A DNA stretch of 64,000 nt from Dyella silvae (lineage in GTDB: Bacteria > Pseudomonadota > Gammaproteobacteria > Xanthomonadales > Rhodanobacteraceae), in assembly GCF_026421305.1 (NCBI RefSeq), contig NZ_JAPJBQ010000001.1:1-64000 (forward strand), given 5' to 3'. Both the position numbers and the translations under genes were made by a program. Shown here one piece after another: positions 36,499 to 46,352 of this stretch. The notes beneath the pieces were generated by a model that saw only the letters and a program-made list of their open reading frames with translations, was not told the DNA's origin and did no database searches. Positions within the stretch are counted from its first letter, which is position 1. Every line of letters begins with the position of its first letter.

Positions 36499-38361
36499 AT
36501 GGCCAATCGCCTTCCCCAATGGATATGGTTGCTTGCCCCGGTACTGGCGTCGTGCGCCGCGGGGCCTGCACCCATGACCAAGGAGACCGGCATGCAAGCC
36601 CCTGCGTTTGTGCACGGTGAGGTACGTCTCACCGAGCACCGGGAAGGTGACGACTTATTGAGCGCGGGCCTGGGGTTGGAGGGGCTGGCGGGCCCACCGG
36701 TGTCGTTCGCGCATCCTTCGCATCCGACCCCGGCGGAGTTGCGCCGCCGTGCCGTTCAGTCGAGCTGGAAGGGCATTGCCGATCTGGGGCCCCTGGGCGG
36801 TTATGGCCGGGTGTATGGCGCGGTGCCCAATGTGCCGGGGCGCGAGTACCAGGCTTTTGCATGGATTCCCGGTGCCCACGCGCCGCATCGCGTGCTGGTG
36901 CAGGTGCCGGACCAGTTCGATCGATCGCGCCGCTGCCTGGTGGTGACTGCGTCATCGGGCTCGCGCGGCATTTACGGTGGCATCGCATTGGCGGGTGCCT
37001 GGGGTCTTCCTCGCGGTTGTGCCGTGGCCTATACCGATAAGGGTGCAGGCACGGGCTATTTCGATCTGGCCGACGATAGTGGTGTGGTGCTGGATGGCAC
37101 GCGCGCCCGGCGCGGCACGACGACGCTGGAGTTTGAGCCCGAAGAAACGGGCGGGCGCACGGGTATCGCCTTCAAGCATGCGCATTCCGGGGACAACCCC
37201 GAAGCCGACTGGGGCCGGCACGTGTTGCAGGCAGCTCGCTTCGGGCTGTCCATGCTTGATCGCGCGTTCCCCGACCAGGCCCCCTTCACCGAGCAGAACA
37301 CACGCATCATTGCGACGGGTCTCTCCAATGGCGGTGGCGCGGTGCTGCAGGCGGCTGGTCTGGATGACGACTATCTGCTTTCCGGTGTCGTTGCGCTGGA
37401 GCCGAATGTGCATGTGCCTGATCAGGGGCGGGCGCTGTTCGACTACGCGAGCGAGGCTTCTATCTGGCTTCCGTGCGCCTTGGCCGGCACCCGCTTCGAT
37501 GCGGCGCCCATGGCGCGTACGCCGAAGGGTGAAGTGCCACCGGCGTGGGCACAGCGCTGCCATCTGCTGCATCAACATGGCCTGGTAAGCGGCACGCGCG
37601 TGAACGCGCAGGCATCGCAGGCGTATGAGCATTTGCGTGCCAGCGGATGGTCCGATGAAACGATGATCACGGCGGCATCCACCACGGCTTTTGATATGTG
37701 GCGTGCCGTTACGGCGGCTTACGCGTCCGCGTATATGCGTCGTGGCCCGCACGATATGCCGTGCGGGTTCCGTTACCAGGCAGCGGGTGCACACGGCGTA
37801 GCTGATGCGGCGGTTCGCGCCGGCTGGTGGGCCGATGCATCAGGCATTCCTCCGGGTAATGGCGTGGATTTGTTGGGAGGCACGGATCATTCGGCGGACC
37901 CCACGCTGCCGGGCGCGCTTTGTTTGCGCGCCGTATGGGAGGACACCGATGCCAGCACTCAGCCATTGCGGGACGGCGTCGCGGCAACCGCCGTCAAGTT
38001 GCCGCGTGGCAGCCTGGCGGTGTGGGTGGTGCATGGCGCGTCCGACGGATTGCTGCCTCCGTCCTTCACCTCCGAACCCTATGTGGCGTGGGTCCATGCC
38101 AAGGGTGGGCATTTGTTGTACTGGAAGGTGCCGTACGCCCAGCACTTCGACGCCTTCCTGGCGCTGCCGGGGTTCGGCGAACAGCATGTGCCGCTGCTGC
38201 CGTATGGCTACGCGGCGTTGGATCGCCTGTGGGCACATCTTTATGAAGGGGCGCCCTGGCCTGCGGTGGTGCCGACACCCGCGCCGCGGCCGCGTGGTAC
38301 CGGCGAACTGACCAGAGAAGCCCTCGACCTGCCGGCCGCCTGGACCCAGGGTCCGAAGTAA
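36499..38361 (+). CDS. D-(-)-3-hydroxybutyrate oligomer hydrolase
   Basis: 620 residues. The N-terminus has a lipobox (APVLASC), so it is probably a lipoprotein or exported. The lipase-type elbow in IIATGLSNGGGAVLQAA matches the catalytic serine region of 3HB-oligomer hydrolases; YTDKGAGTGYFDL and GRVYGAVPNVPGREYQAFAW are further family matches. The family cleaves 3-hydroxybutyrate oligomers released from PHB. No phaC or PHB depolymerase gene is in the window. The start at 36499 is selected for the lipobox; longer upstream frames (36349, 36430) lack a signal. Confidence 0.8.
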   Translation: MANRLPQWIWLLAPVLASCAAGPAPMTKETGMQAPAFVHGEVRLTEHREGDDLLSAGLGLEGLAGPPVSFAHPSHPTPAELRRRAVQSSWKGIADLGPLGGYGRVYGAVPNVPGREYQAFAWIPGAHAPHRVLVQVPDQFDRSRRCLVVTASSGSRGIYGGIALAGAWGLPRGCAVAYTDKGAGTGYFDLADDSGVVLDGTRARRGTTTLEFEPEETGGRTGIAFKHAHSGDNPEADWGRHVLQAARFGLSMLDRAFPDQAPFTEQNTRIIATGLSNGGGAVLQAAGLDDDYLLSGVVALEPNVHVPDQGRALFDYASEASIWLPCALAGTRFDAAPMARTPKGEVPPAWAQRCHLLHQHGLVSGTRVNAQASQAYEHLRASGWSDETMITAASTTAFDMWRAVTAAYASAYMRRGPHDMPCGFRYQAAGAHGVADAAVRAGWWADASGIPPGNGVDLLGGTDHSADPTLPGALCLRAVWEDTDASTQPLRDGVAATAVKLPRGSLAVWVVHGASDGLLPPSFTSEPYVAWVHAKGGHLLYWKVPYAQHFDAFLALPGFGEQHVPLLPYGYAALDRLWAHLYEGAPWPAVVPTPAPRPRGTGELTREALDLPAAWTQGPK

Positions 38362-38474
38362 GGGCGATCCTTGGACGTGACAACAAACGCCTGCCAATGA
38401 CGCCAGCTGGAGTATCCTTGCCGGCCCGCAGGGCGCCTGTGGTTGCGCCCTGTTTTTGAAAACAAGGATTTCCG

Positions 38475-38984
38475 ATGACCATCAACGTCACCATGAACAC
38501 CAACCGCGGCCCGATCCACTTGCGTCTGCACGACGACAAGACCCCGGTGACCGTGGCCAGCTTCGTCAACCTGGCTCGTCGTGGCTACTACGATGGCCTG
38601 TCGTTCCACCGCGTGATTGCCGACTTCATGGTGCAGGGCGGCTGCCCGGAAGGCAGTGGCCGCGGTGGTCCGGGCTACCGTTTCGAGGACGAGTTCAATC
38701 CGTCGCTGCGCCACGACAAGCCGGGCGTGTTGTCGATGGCCAATGCCGGTCCGCGCACCAACGGCAGCCAGTTCTTCATCACCCACGGTGCTACCCCGTG
38801 GCTGGACGGCAAGCACAGCGTGTTCGGCGAAGTGCTGAGTGCGGAAGATCAGGCGGTGGTCGACGCCATCCGCCAGGGTGACGTGATCGAGAAGGTCATC
38901 GTGGAAGGCGACGTCGATGCGCTGCTGGCCGCCCAGGCTGACCGCGTGAAGGAATGGAACACGGTGCTCGACGAGCGCGGCTGA
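38475..38984 (+). CDS. ppiB: Peptidyl-prolyl cis-trans isomerase, cyclophilin type
   Basis: 169 residues, cytoplasmic (no signal). Signatures: [31 protein letters not shown] and [11 protein letters not shown], with the catalytic arginine in FHRV. A close match to E. coli PpiB in length and layout. Stands alone and ends in a strong terminator at 39010. Confidence 0.95.
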   Translation: MTINVTMNTNRGPIHLRLHDDKTPVTVASFVNLARRGYYDGLSFHRVIADFMVQGGCPEGSGRGGPGYRFEDEFNPSLRHDKPGVLSMANAGPRTNGSQFFITHGATPWLDGKHSVFGEVLSAEDQAVVDAIRQGDVIEKVIVEGDVDALLAAQADRVKEWNTVLDERG

Positions 38985-39009
38985 GCGCAAACGTGCAGCT
39001 GATGTGAAG

Positions 39010-39044
39010 AAGCCGCCGATTCTCTGGAATCGGCGGCTTTTTTT
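39010..39044 (+). terminator. Rho-independent terminator of ppiB
   Basis: Arms aagccgccgatt (39010-39021) and aatcggcggctt (39028-39039) with a six-base loop, followed by TTTTT. Confidence 0.9.
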
Positions 39045-39144
39045 GTGCATTGCTGTCATGGCGGCAGAGGCATCGGCGGCCTAGAATCGATGGGCTCCAC
39101 ACGACACACGATGTGCGCCATCCCATTCCCAAGGAGATGTAGTC

Positions 39145-39573
39145 ATGTCATTTCTCAATGATTTGCTCGGTGCAGTTCAGGGCAATCAGGCCGGCGGTTC
39201 CACGCTGGTTTCGGTGGCAGGTCAGTTGATTGAAAAAGCCGGCGGCGTGCAGGGCCTGGTGGCCATGCTGCAGCAACATGGGTTGGGCGACGCCGCGCAA
39301 TCCTGGGTGGGCACCGGTGCCAACCAGGCGGTTTCAGGCGAGCAACTGGGTCAGGCGCTGCAGAACGGCGGCCTGGGTTCGCTGGTGCAGGAAGCGGCAG
39401 GCAAGCTGGGTGTCGATCAGAACCAGTTGCTGGGTCAGCTTTCGCAAGTGCTGCCGCACGCTGTCGATCACCTTACGCCCGATGGTCAGGTGCCGGCACA
39501 GGGTGGGCTGGATCTGGGGTCGCTTGCCTCATTGGCGGGCAAGTTGTTTGGCGGCGGCAATAACGCTGCCTGA
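39145..39573 (+). CDS. YidB-like DUF937 protein
   Basis: 142 residues, rich in Gln, Gly and Ala. It starts SFLNDLLGAVQGN, and the core QLIEKAGGVQGLVAMLQQHG plus GLGDAAQSWVGTGANQAVS and GEQLGQAL match the YidB family (DUF937). Cytoplasmic; function unknown, helical. AAGGAG precedes the ATG. Converges with the GlsB-like gene across a shared terminator. Confidence 0.85.
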   Translation: MSFLNDLLGAVQGNQAGGSTLVSVAGQLIEKAGGVQGLVAMLQQHGLGDAAQSWVGTGANQAVSGEQLGQALQNGGLGSLVQEAAGKLGVDQNQLLGQLSQVLPHAVDHLTPDGQVPAQGGLDLGSLASLAGKLFGGGNNAA

Positions 39574-39582
39574 TGCAAGTTG

Positions 39583-39623
39583 GACATGACCCCGACGATG
39601 CGCCATGCATCGTCGGGGATGTC
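39583..39623. terminator. Bidirectional terminator hairpin
   Basis: Arms ccccgacgatg (39590-39600) and catcgtcgggg (39608-39618), extended by gacat/atgtc; lies between two convergent stop codons. Confidence 0.75.
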
Positions 39624-39627
39624 TGCG

Positions 39628-39885
39628 TCAGGAGCTAGCGCCGCGACGGAACAGCGCGTGATAGATCACGAGCAACACGACCGCGCCGATGATCGATCCG
39701 ACGAAGTGCATGAAACCGGCTTCCGGCCACCATCCCAGCTTCTCGCCGACGTAGGTGGAAATGAACGAACCGGCAATGCCGAGGAGGGCGGTGATAATCC
39801 ACCCCATGGCCTCTTTGCCCGGGGTTACCGCCTTGGCGATGATGCCTACGACCAGACCGACAATGATTACCCATAACCAATGCAT
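39628..39885 (-). CDS. GlsB/YeaQ/YmgE-type small membrane protein
   Basis: 85 residues with three hydrophobic segments and the glycine-rich pattern of the family: GLVVGIIAKAVTPG, GWIITALLGIAGSFIS and FVGSIIGAVVLLVIYH. The family is annotated as transglycosylase-associated or stress-induced, but its activity is not established. The 256 bases upstream, before the aminotransferase gene, hold only promoter-like sequence. Confidence 0.9.
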   Translation of the reverse strand: MHWLWVIIVGLVVGIIAKAVTPGKEAMGWIITALLGIAGSFISTYVGEKLGWWPEAGFMHFVGSIIGAVVLLVIYHALFRRGASS

Positions 39886-40141
39886 ACTCGTATGTCCTTG
39901 GTGAGTGTTGGAAAGGTCTCCTGTTCGAAACGGCTGGCCCGCATCCCGCGGGCCCCTGCCATGCGCCCAGTCCCTTCCGGGTGGGACGGTTCTGGCGCGC
40001 CCATGATGCCCTCAGCGCGGCGCTCGCGCACGCCCCTCATGCGGGGTTCGACCATCCGATGACGCCGGGGGCGGCAGATGACGCGCCGCCGCATGCTAAA
40101 ATTGCCGGGTTTGATGTCTTTCCCCCGCACAAGAGGAAGTC

Positions 40142-41341
40142 ATGCCCCAGCTCGCCCAGCGTGTCGGTCGCGCCAAACCCAGCGCGATCATGGTCATCGC
40201 CGAAAAGGCCAAGCAGCTCAAGGCTGCCGGTCGCGACATCATCAGCTTCTCCATCGGTGTCCCCAATTTCCTTCCTGGCGAGCATGTGTATGCCGCCGCA
40301 CGCGAAGCGCTCCAGCACGACACCGGTCAGTACGGTAGCAACCGCGGTGCGGATGCGTTGCTCGACGCGTTTCTGGTGCACATCGAAAAGCTTGGCTTCA
40401 AGGGCTACGGCCGCAACAACCTGTCGATCGGCATCGGTGCCAAGCAGGTGCTGTACAACCTCGGCGAAGCGCTGCTGAACGAGGGCGATGAAATCGCCTT
40501 TGCCGCGCCGTTCTGGACCACCTATCGCGATATCGCGGACATCCTGGGCGCCAAGGCCAACATCCTGCATTGCGGCCCGGAGCAGAACTACAAGCTCACG
40601 CCTGCGCAGCTCGATGCTGCCCTCGTGCGCAAGCCCAAGGTGTTCCTGTTCAACAATCCGTCCAACCCGACGGGCATGGTCTATACGCGCGATGAAATCG
40701 CCGCGTTGGCCGAGGTGCTGGCGAAGTATCCGGACACCTGGATCATCACTGACGACATCTACAACTCGATGGTGTTCGACGGCATCGGCTATCACAACTT
40801 CGTGCACGTGAAGCCGGAGCTGAAGGATCGCCTGATCTTCGTCGATTCCGTGTCCAAGACCTATGGCATGCCGGGTTGGCGTGTGGGCCTCATCGCCGGC
40901 CCCGAGAACGTGGCCAAGGCCATCACCACGCTCAATTCCAATCACATCACCAGCGTGCCTGAGGTCGTCACGGCGGCTGCCGTCGCCGCATTCAGCGGCC
41001 CGCAGGATGTGCCCGAGGCCAAGTGCAAGGAATTCGCCGGCAAGCGTGACGTTGTCGTCAATGCGCTGCGCGCGATTCCCGGCGTCGTGTGCCCCTATCC
41101 GCAGGGCGCGTTCTACGCGTTCCCCGATATTTCGGTGGCGTTCGGCAAGAGCCACAACGGCGTGCGCATCAACAACGACGTTGAGTTCTGCGCTGCGCTG
41201 CTCGAAGCCAAGGGCGTGGCCTGCGTGCCGGGCTCGGCCTTCGGTGAAGAGCGCGCCATGCGCATTTCCTACACCTGTCCCACGGCACAATTGCAGCCTG
41301 GGCTGGAACGTATCCAGGCGTTCTTTGCTGAACTGACCTGA
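40142..41341 (+). CDS. PLP-dependent class I aminotransferase (aspartate-type)
   Basis: 399 residues. The PLP lysine is in FVDSVSKTYGMPGWRVG, the Asn-Pro motif in FLFNNPSNPTGMVY and the Asp/Tyr pair in IITDDIYNSMVF. The final RISYTCP carries the substrate-binding arginine. The fold-type I, Ib-like pattern fits a broad aspartate/prephenate aminotransferase, but substrate range cannot be read. A terminator (41351) separates it from mdh. Confidence 0.9.
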   Translation: MPQLAQRVGRAKPSAIMVIAEKAKQLKAAGRDIISFSIGVPNFLPGEHVYAAAREALQHDTGQYGSNRGADALLDAFLVHIEKLGFKGYGRNNLSIGIGAKQVLYNLGEALLNEGDEIAFAAPFWTTYRDIADILGAKANILHCGPEQNYKLTPAQLDAALVRKPKVFLFNNPSNPTGMVYTRDEIAALAEVLAKYPDTWIITDDIYNSMVFDGIGYHNFVHVKPELKDRLIFVDSVSKTYGMPGWRVGLIAGPENVAKAITTLNSNHITSVPEVVTAAAVAAFSGPQDVPEAKCKEFAGKRDVVVNALRAIPGVVCPYPQGAFYAFPDISVAFGKSHNGVRINNDVEFCAALLEAKGVACVPGSAFGEERAMRISYTCPTAQLQPGLERIQAFFAELT

Positions 41342-41350
41342 TGATCTTGG

Positions 41351-41384
41351 GGCCCATGCCGCGTGGCATGGGCCTTGTCTTTTG
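41351..41384 (+). terminator. Terminator between aminotransferase and mdh
   Basis: ggcccatgcc (41351-41360) pairs with ggcatgggcc (41365-41374) across a four-base loop; ttgtctttt follows. Confidence 0.85.
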
Positions 41385-41416
41385 TAAGCACTAGCCAAGT
41401 TGAAGGAGTTTCTCCG

Positions 41417-42403
41417 ATGAAAGCCCCCGTTCGTGTTGCCGTTACCGGCGCTGCCGGCCAGATCGGTTACGCCCTGCTGTTCCGCATTGCCGCGGGCGAC
41501 ATGCTGGGTCCGGACCAGCCGGTGATCCTGCATCTGCTGGAAATCACCCCGGCGCTGCCCGCCCTGCAGGGCGTGGTGATGGAACTCAACGACTGCGCGT
41601 TCCCGACGCTGGCCGGTGTCGTGGCCACCGACGACCTCAACGTCGCGTTCAAGGATGTGGATTACGCGCTGCTGGTCGGTGCGCGTCCGCGCGGCCCGGG
41701 CATGGAGCGCAAGGATCTGCTCGAAGCCAATGGCGCCATCTTCGGCCCGCAGGGCAAGGCCCTGAACGATCACGCCAAGCGCGACGTGCGCGTGCTGGTG
41801 GTCGGTAACCCGGCCAACACCAACGCGCTGATCGCTCAGCAGAACGCTCCGGATCTGGATCCGAAGTGCTTCACCGCGATGGTGCGCCTGGACCACAACC
41901 GTGCGCTGTCGCAGCTGGCCGAGAAGACTGGCAAGCACAACACCGACATCAAGAAGATGACCATCTGGGGCAACCACAGCTCCACCCAGTACCCGGACCT
42001 GCACCACGCCACCGTGGGCGGCAAGCCGGCGCTGTCGTTGGTCGATCAGGCCTGGTACGAAAGCGACTTCATCCCGACCGTGCAGCAGCGCGGCGCGGCC
42101 ATCATCAAGGCGCGTGGCGCATCGTCGGCCGCATCGGCCGCGTCGGCCGCGGTCGACCACATGCGTACCTGGGCACTGGGCACCGCAGAAGGTGACTGGG
42201 CTTCGATGGGTATCCCGTCCGACGGTTCGTACGGCATCGCGCCGGGCGTGATCTACGGCTACCCGGTGACCGTGAAGAACGGCAAGTACGAGATCGTGCA
42301 GGGTCTGGACATCAATGCCTTCTCGCGCGCCCGCATGGACGCCACCGACAAGGAACTGCGCGAAGAGCGCGCTGGCGTCGAGCACCTGTTCGCCAAGAAG
42401 TAA
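41417..42403 (+). CDS. mdh: Malate dehydrogenase
   Basis: 328 residues. The NAD-binding start [19 protein letters not shown], the catalytic pair RLDHNRA and [11 protein letters not shown], and [15 protein letters not shown] match the cytosolic-type bacterial MDH. It interconverts malate and oxaloacetate in the TCA cycle and links to the methylcitrate genes that start 1.7 kb downstream only through metabolism. AAGGAG lies 7 bases before the ATG at 41417; an upstream in-frame start is rejected. Confidence 0.95.
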   Translation: MKAPVRVAVTGAAGQIGYALLFRIAAGDMLGPDQPVILHLLEITPALPALQGVVMELNDCAFPTLAGVVATDDLNVAFKDVDYALLVGARPRGPGMERKDLLEANGAIFGPQGKALNDHAKRDVRVLVVGNPANTNALIAQQNAPDLDPKCFTAMVRLDHNRALSQLAEKTGKHNTDIKKMTIWGNHSSTQYPDLHHATVGGKPALSLVDQAWYESDFIPTVQQRGAAIIKARGASSAASAASAAVDHMRTWALGTAEGDWASMGIPSDGSYGIAPGVIYGYPVTVKNGKYEIVQGLDINAFSRARMDATDKELREERAGVEHLFAKK

Positions 42404-42425
42404 GCGAACAGTTGTTGATGCTGAG

Positions 42426-42457
42426 ACAAGGGCGGCCATGTGCCGCCCTTGTTGTTT
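42426..42457 (+). terminator. Terminator of mdh
   Basis: acaagggcggc (42426-42436) pairs with gccgcccttgt (42442-42452), followed by tgttt; between convergent mdh and MerR genes. Confidence 0.85.
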
Positions 42458-42466
42458 CGGAACCCC

Positions 42467-43501
42467 TTAGTGGGTGCGCGGCGCGGCTTGTAGCGTGGCA
42501 AGGATGCTCCTCACGTAACCGATCAGCGCCTCGTCTGCCCACGAACTCTCGGTGAGGTCCGGCTCTTTTGCGTGGGCTTCGCGGATGCGTTCGTGCGTGC
42601 CCGGATCGGTGCCCGCGTAACTGCAGAACAGCGTCATCCAGTGTTTGCCGAGTGCGCGGGCTTCGGTGTCATGTGGCTGCACGCCATGGGTCATCGCCTT
42701 GCGCAATGCGACCAGCAACGGCGGCCATTCGTTGAACGTCGCGCCGTAGTGTTCGCGCATGAAGGCGAACTCCGCGGGCTTCAGATAGCGCTGGTAGATC
42801 GCCAGCCGGCCCTCCACGAACGCTTGCTCCACGAAGCGCCGCATGGCTGTCGTGACCCCCATGGCATCCCATGAACCCGGTTCGTTGTCGTGCATGGTGT
42901 TGAGGCGCACCAGAAAATCCGGATTGCCACCGGTGTCCCGATACAGCGTGCGCATCCAGCGCATAGCGAGGACCTGTGCTTCGGGCGCCTCCGGCGAAAC
43001 GCCACGATTCAACGCTGCCTGCACCGCGCTGACCATGGCGCTCCATTCGGCGCGGGTGTCTGCGTCGTGAAGCAGTGGCAGTTGCTTGATTTCCTCGGCG
43101 GAAAAATAGTTCTCGTACATCGTCATCAGCTCCAGGGTGTCCAGCCATTCGGCCAGATCAGGGGGCTGTCCGGAGGTCAGCTGCGCACGCAACTGAATGA
43201 GCCTGCCGCGTAACCGTGCGGCACGTGCCAACTCGCGATCAATCTGTGCCAGCTGACGGTCGATCAGTTCGGCCAGCGGCAGCTCAGGCCCGGACAGGGC
43301 TTTTCCGATGTCAGCCAACGACAGGCCCAGCTGGCGCAAGGCCTGGATACGATGCAGGCGTTCGATATTCGCCCGGTCGTAGAGTCGATAGCCGGCAGCG
43401 GAGCGCAGCGAGGGCACCAGCAGGCCGATGGCGTCGTAATGGTGCAGCGTGCGGACGGTGAGTCCGCTGCGCCGCGCAAGTTCGCCTACTGTCAGTTCCA
43501 T
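42467..43501 (-). CDS. MerR-family regulator with TipAS-like domain
   Basis: 344 residues. Residues 1-75 form the MerR winged helix (TVGELARRSGLTVRTLHHYD, GYRLYDRANIERL), then a coiled coil (QIDRELARAARLRGRLIQLR). The C-terminal 220 residues are helical and start with the TipAS-like opening MYENYFSAEEIKQLPL; a second similar half follows. Proteins of this type recognise drugs or lipophilic compounds and control efflux genes. No obvious target is adjacent. ATG 43501 gives the standard start (MELTVGEL). Confidence 0.85.
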   Translation of the reverse strand: MELTVGELARRSGLTVRTLHHYDAIGLLVPSLRSAAGYRLYDRANIERLHRIQALRQLGLSLADIGKALSGPELPLAELIDRQLAQIDRELARAARLRGRLIQLRAQLTSGQPPDLAEWLDTLELMTMYENYFSAEEIKQLPLLHDADTRAEWSAMVSAVQAALNRGVSPEAPEAQVLAMRWMRTLYRDTGGNPDFLVRLNTMHDNEPGSWDAMGVTTAMRRFVEQAFVEGRLAIYQRYLKPAEFAFMREHYGATFNEWPPLLVALRKAMTHGVQPHDTEARALGKHWMTLFCSYAGTDPGTHERIREAHAKEPDLTESSWADEALIGYVRSILATLQAAPRTH

Positions 43502-43612
43502 GGGGTGTCCTCGTTGCGTGCCGGGCACTCTGGGGGCTCACGTTACGTGAGGGTCAAGCCTCTCCGTGTGACACCGCATCTATGGTTAAATCAGCGAATC
43601 GTCGACTGGAAT

Positions 43613-43960
43613 ATGGATATGAAGCAACTTATTGCGATCACCACCTGCTGTGTGCTCCTGGCTGCCTGCGGCGGCGTTCATGGCGTGCGCGACACCACGC
43701 CCAAGATGAGCAGCCGCACTCACAAGGATATTCCGACCTATCTGGAGTGCGTGCAGACGAAGTGGTCCGCGACGGCTCAGGTCAGCACCTCCTCCAAGAA
43801 GGAAGAGGGCACCTTGTCGGCGACCGACAAATCCGGCGCCAAGGAGCTGATCAGCGTGACGCCGGATGGCACGGGCGCGCAGGTGATGATGTACGAGACG
43901 CAGGATACGAAGAAGGAATACAACCCCGCCTATCGCGACGCGGCGGTATCCTGCCTCTGA
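43613..43960 (+). CDS. Small lipoprotein, unknown function
   Basis: 115 residues with a lipobox (TCCVLLAACGG, Cys19 lipidated). The mature part is charged and includes a second pair of cysteines (YLECVQ and VSCL at the very end), which could form a disulfide. ATG 43619 (MKQLIAITTC) is an equally good start. No domain recognised. It stands alone between the MerR gene and prpE. Confidence 0.65.
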   Translation: MDMKQLIAITTCCVLLAACGGVHGVRDTTPKMSSRTHKDIPTYLECVQTKWSATAQVSTSSKKEEGTLSATDKSGAKELISVTPDGTGAQVMMYETQDTKKEYNPAYRDAAVSCL

Positions 43961-43968
43961 TGGCTCGG

Positions 43969-44001
43969 CATGGGTGATGGCCGTCGCCGCCATCACCCAT
44001 G
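43969..44001. terminator. Hairpin between lipoprotein gene and prpE
   Basis: catgggtgatggc (43969-43981) pairs perfectly with gccatcacccatg (43989-44001). No T-run follows, so it may be a Rho-type or repeat-derived hairpin rather than a classical terminator. Confidence 0.5.
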
Positions 44002-44083
44002 ACAATGCTCGACCAAGGTCGCAAGGCCCGTTTCCCGCTGCTGATCTAGGCTAGATCGATAGCATGAGGCGAAGGTGTCAGCG

Positions 44084-45979
44084 ATGCGTTATGAGGCGTT
44101 TTATCAGCGTTCGGTGGAGCAGCCGGAGGCGTTCTGGGCCGAGCAGGCGCAGCGCATCTATTGGCATGTACCACCCCGGCAGATTCTCGACGTGTCCAAC
44201 CCGCCATTCCGGCGCTGGTTTGTCGGTGGCACCACCAATCTTTGCTACAACGCTGTCGATCGTCACCTAGAAGAACGTGGCGGTCAGCTGGCGCTGGTGG
44301 CCATCTCTACCGAGACCGGACTGACGCGCGAGCTCACCTATCGCGAGCTTTATCGCGAGGTGAATACCTTTGCCGCGGTGCTGGCATCGCTGGGCGTGGG
44401 CAAGGGCGACCGCGTCGTCATCTATATGCCCAATATCGCCGAAGCGGTATTCGCGATGTTGGCGTGCGCGCGCATCGGCGCGATCCATTCCGTCGTGTTC
44501 GGGGGTTTTGCGGCCCACAACCTCGCACTGCGCATCGATGACGCACAACCCAAACTATTGATTGCGGCCGATGCCGGCATGCGCGGCGGCAAGGTCATTC
44601 CCTACAAGCCATTGGTAGATGCCGCGCTGGAAGAGGCCCGGCACCAGCCGCCAAACGTGTTGATCGTCGATCGCGGTCTTGATCCGCAGATGACGCGTGT
44701 CGCCGGGCGCGATCTCGACTACGCGAGCTTGCGTGCCTCCTACGAGGGCGCGGAGGTGCCGGTGACGTGGCTCGAATCCAACGAGCCGAGCTATTTGCTT
44801 TACACCTCGGGTACCACGGGCAAACCCAAAGGCATTCAGCGCGATGTGGGCGGCTACGCGGTAGCGATGGCGTTGTCGATCACTACGGTGTTCGATATTT
44901 CGCCGGGGCAGGTGATGTTCTCCACGTCCGACGTGGGCTGGGCCGTGGGGCATTCGTATAACGTCTATGCGCCGTTGATTGGTGGCGCAACATCGTTGTT
45001 GTACGAAGGGTTGCCGACGAATCCCGATCCGGGTATCTGGTGGCAGTTGTGCGAGCGCTATGGCGTACGCACGATGTTTTCCTCGCCCACCGGCATTCGC
45101 GTGCTGAAGAAACAGGATGCCAGTTGGCTGAAAAAGTACGACCTGTCACGGCTGAAATGGCTGTTCCTCGCCGGTGAGCCGCTGGATGAACCTACCGCGC
45201 ACTGGATTACCGACGGCCTGGGCGTGCCGGTGATCGACAACTACTGGCAAACCGAAACGGGGTGGCCTGCGATCACGCTGATGCCGGGGCTCGACCTCAA
45301 GCCTGTGAAGTTCGGATCGCCGGGTTTGCCCAGCCCTGGTTATCGCATGAAGGTGATCGACGAAAATACCGGCGAAGAACTGCCACCTCACCAGAAAGGC
45401 GTGCTGGTATTCGTGCCGCCCTTGCCGCCTGGCTGCCTCACCACGGTGTGGGGTGACGATCAGCGCTACATCAACAGCTACTTCAGTCACTTTAAAGAGC
45501 TGTTGTACAGCTCGCTGGACTGGGCCATCCGCGACGAGAACGGCTACACCACCATCCTCGGCCGCACCGATGACGTCATCAATGTGGCGGGCCATCGCCT
45601 GGGGACGCGCGAGATCGAGGAGTCGGTATCCACGCACCCCGCTTGTGCGGAAGCGGCAGTGGTTGGCGTGCACGATGAGCTGAAAGGCCAGGTGCCGGTG
45701 GTGTTCGCCACGCTCAGACAAGGCGTGACCGAGATGCCGGCGGAGGTGGCCAAGGGCATGCAGCAACGCGTGGTGGAGCAGCTGGGCGGTGTCGCCAAAC
45801 CGGCACGCATCTATGTGGTCAATGCGCTGCCAAAAACTCGCTCCGGCAAACTGTTGCGTCGCTCGCTACAGGCGCTGGTGCAGCACACCGATCCGGGCGA
45901 TCTGTCCACGCTCGATGATCCGAATGCGCTGGAGGAAGTGCGGCGTGCGCTGGAGCGCGGGCCGGAGCAGGGCACCTGA
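44084..45979 (+). CDS. prpE: Propionyl-CoA synthetase
   Basis: 631 residues. Acyl-CoA synthetase motifs: LLYTSGTTGKPKGIQRD (ATP binding), DNYWQTETGWP, and the final PKTRSGKLLRR with the acylatable lysine. Residues such as YQRSVEQPEAFWAEQA at the N-terminus and GIQRDVGGYAV match the PrpE branch rather than acetyl-CoA synthetase. It activates propionate, feeding the methylcitrate cycle encoded downstream. The ATG at 44084 has GAAGG at proper spacing; a GTG at 44075 is possible. Confidence 0.9.
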   Translation: MRYEAFYQRSVEQPEAFWAEQAQRIYWHVPPRQILDVSNPPFRRWFVGGTTNLCYNAVDRHLEERGGQLALVAISTETGLTRELTYRELYREVNTFAAVLASLGVGKGDRVVIYMPNIAEAVFAMLACARIGAIHSVVFGGFAAHNLALRIDDAQPKLLIAADAGMRGGKVIPYKPLVDAALEEARHQPPNVLIVDRGLDPQMTRVAGRDLDYASLRASYEGAEVPVTWLESNEPSYLLYTSGTTGKPKGIQRDVGGYAVAMALSITTVFDISPGQVMFSTSDVGWAVGHSYNVYAPLIGGATSLLYEGLPTNPDPGIWWQLCERYGVRTMFSSPTGIRVLKKQDASWLKKYDLSRLKWLFLAGEPLDEPTAHWITDGLGVPVIDNYWQTETGWPAITLMPGLDLKPVKFGSPGLPSPGYRMKVIDENTGEELPPHQKGVLVFVPPLPPGCLTTVWGDDQRYINSYFSHFKELLYSSLDWAIRDENGYTTILGRTDDVINVAGHRLGTREIEESVSTHPACAEAAVVGVHDELKGQVPVVFATLRQGVTEMPAEVAKGMQQRVVEQLGGVAKPARIYVVNALPKTRSGKLLRRSLQALVQHTDPGDLSTLDDPNALEEVRRALERGPEQGT

Positions 45980-46352
45980 TATTGCGCATGGGTTTTTCGC
46001 TCTCCCCTTTGAAAGAGGGGGCCGCGGCACGCTTGCCTCGCCATTCCATAAAAGGCGTCGCCCCGGCGTAGGCGGGGGCCGGTGGCTCCGGTCTTTGGGT
46101 TTGGCGCTGCCTGGGATGTGGTGCGATGACGGGCGGGTAGTCCCCATGGGACGGACGTGCCTCGCCGCAAGCATGGCGCCTCATCCTGGCCCTTTCCCCT
46201 CCGGAGAGAGGGGGGCCGTCGTCCGTGATGCCGTGGGACGATCGCGGCCCTCCACTTTCATCACACGCAGCGTTCGAAACCATGCATGTTGCCGCGCAAC
46301 AGCCCTTGAACACGCCCTGCGCTAAAATCGCCCCTTTATGAGCGGAGGTTTC
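45980..46352. promoter_or_regulatory. 373-base gap between prpE and prpB, probable promoter region
   Basis: No gene seen. It holds palindromic C/G-rich pieces (ctctcccc...gagggggcc types) and a stretch starting aagagggggc that resembles the one near 9585. Separate transcription of prpB from prpE is likely. A GGCAC-GC-TTGC string near 46027 is not a sigma-54 promoter because the spacing is too short. No prpR regulator gene lies in the window. Confidence 0.4.

Noticed and set aside
46024-46036. GGCAC-GC-TTGC string before prpB as sigma-54 promoter
   Set aside because: The distance between GG and GC is too short for sigma-54.
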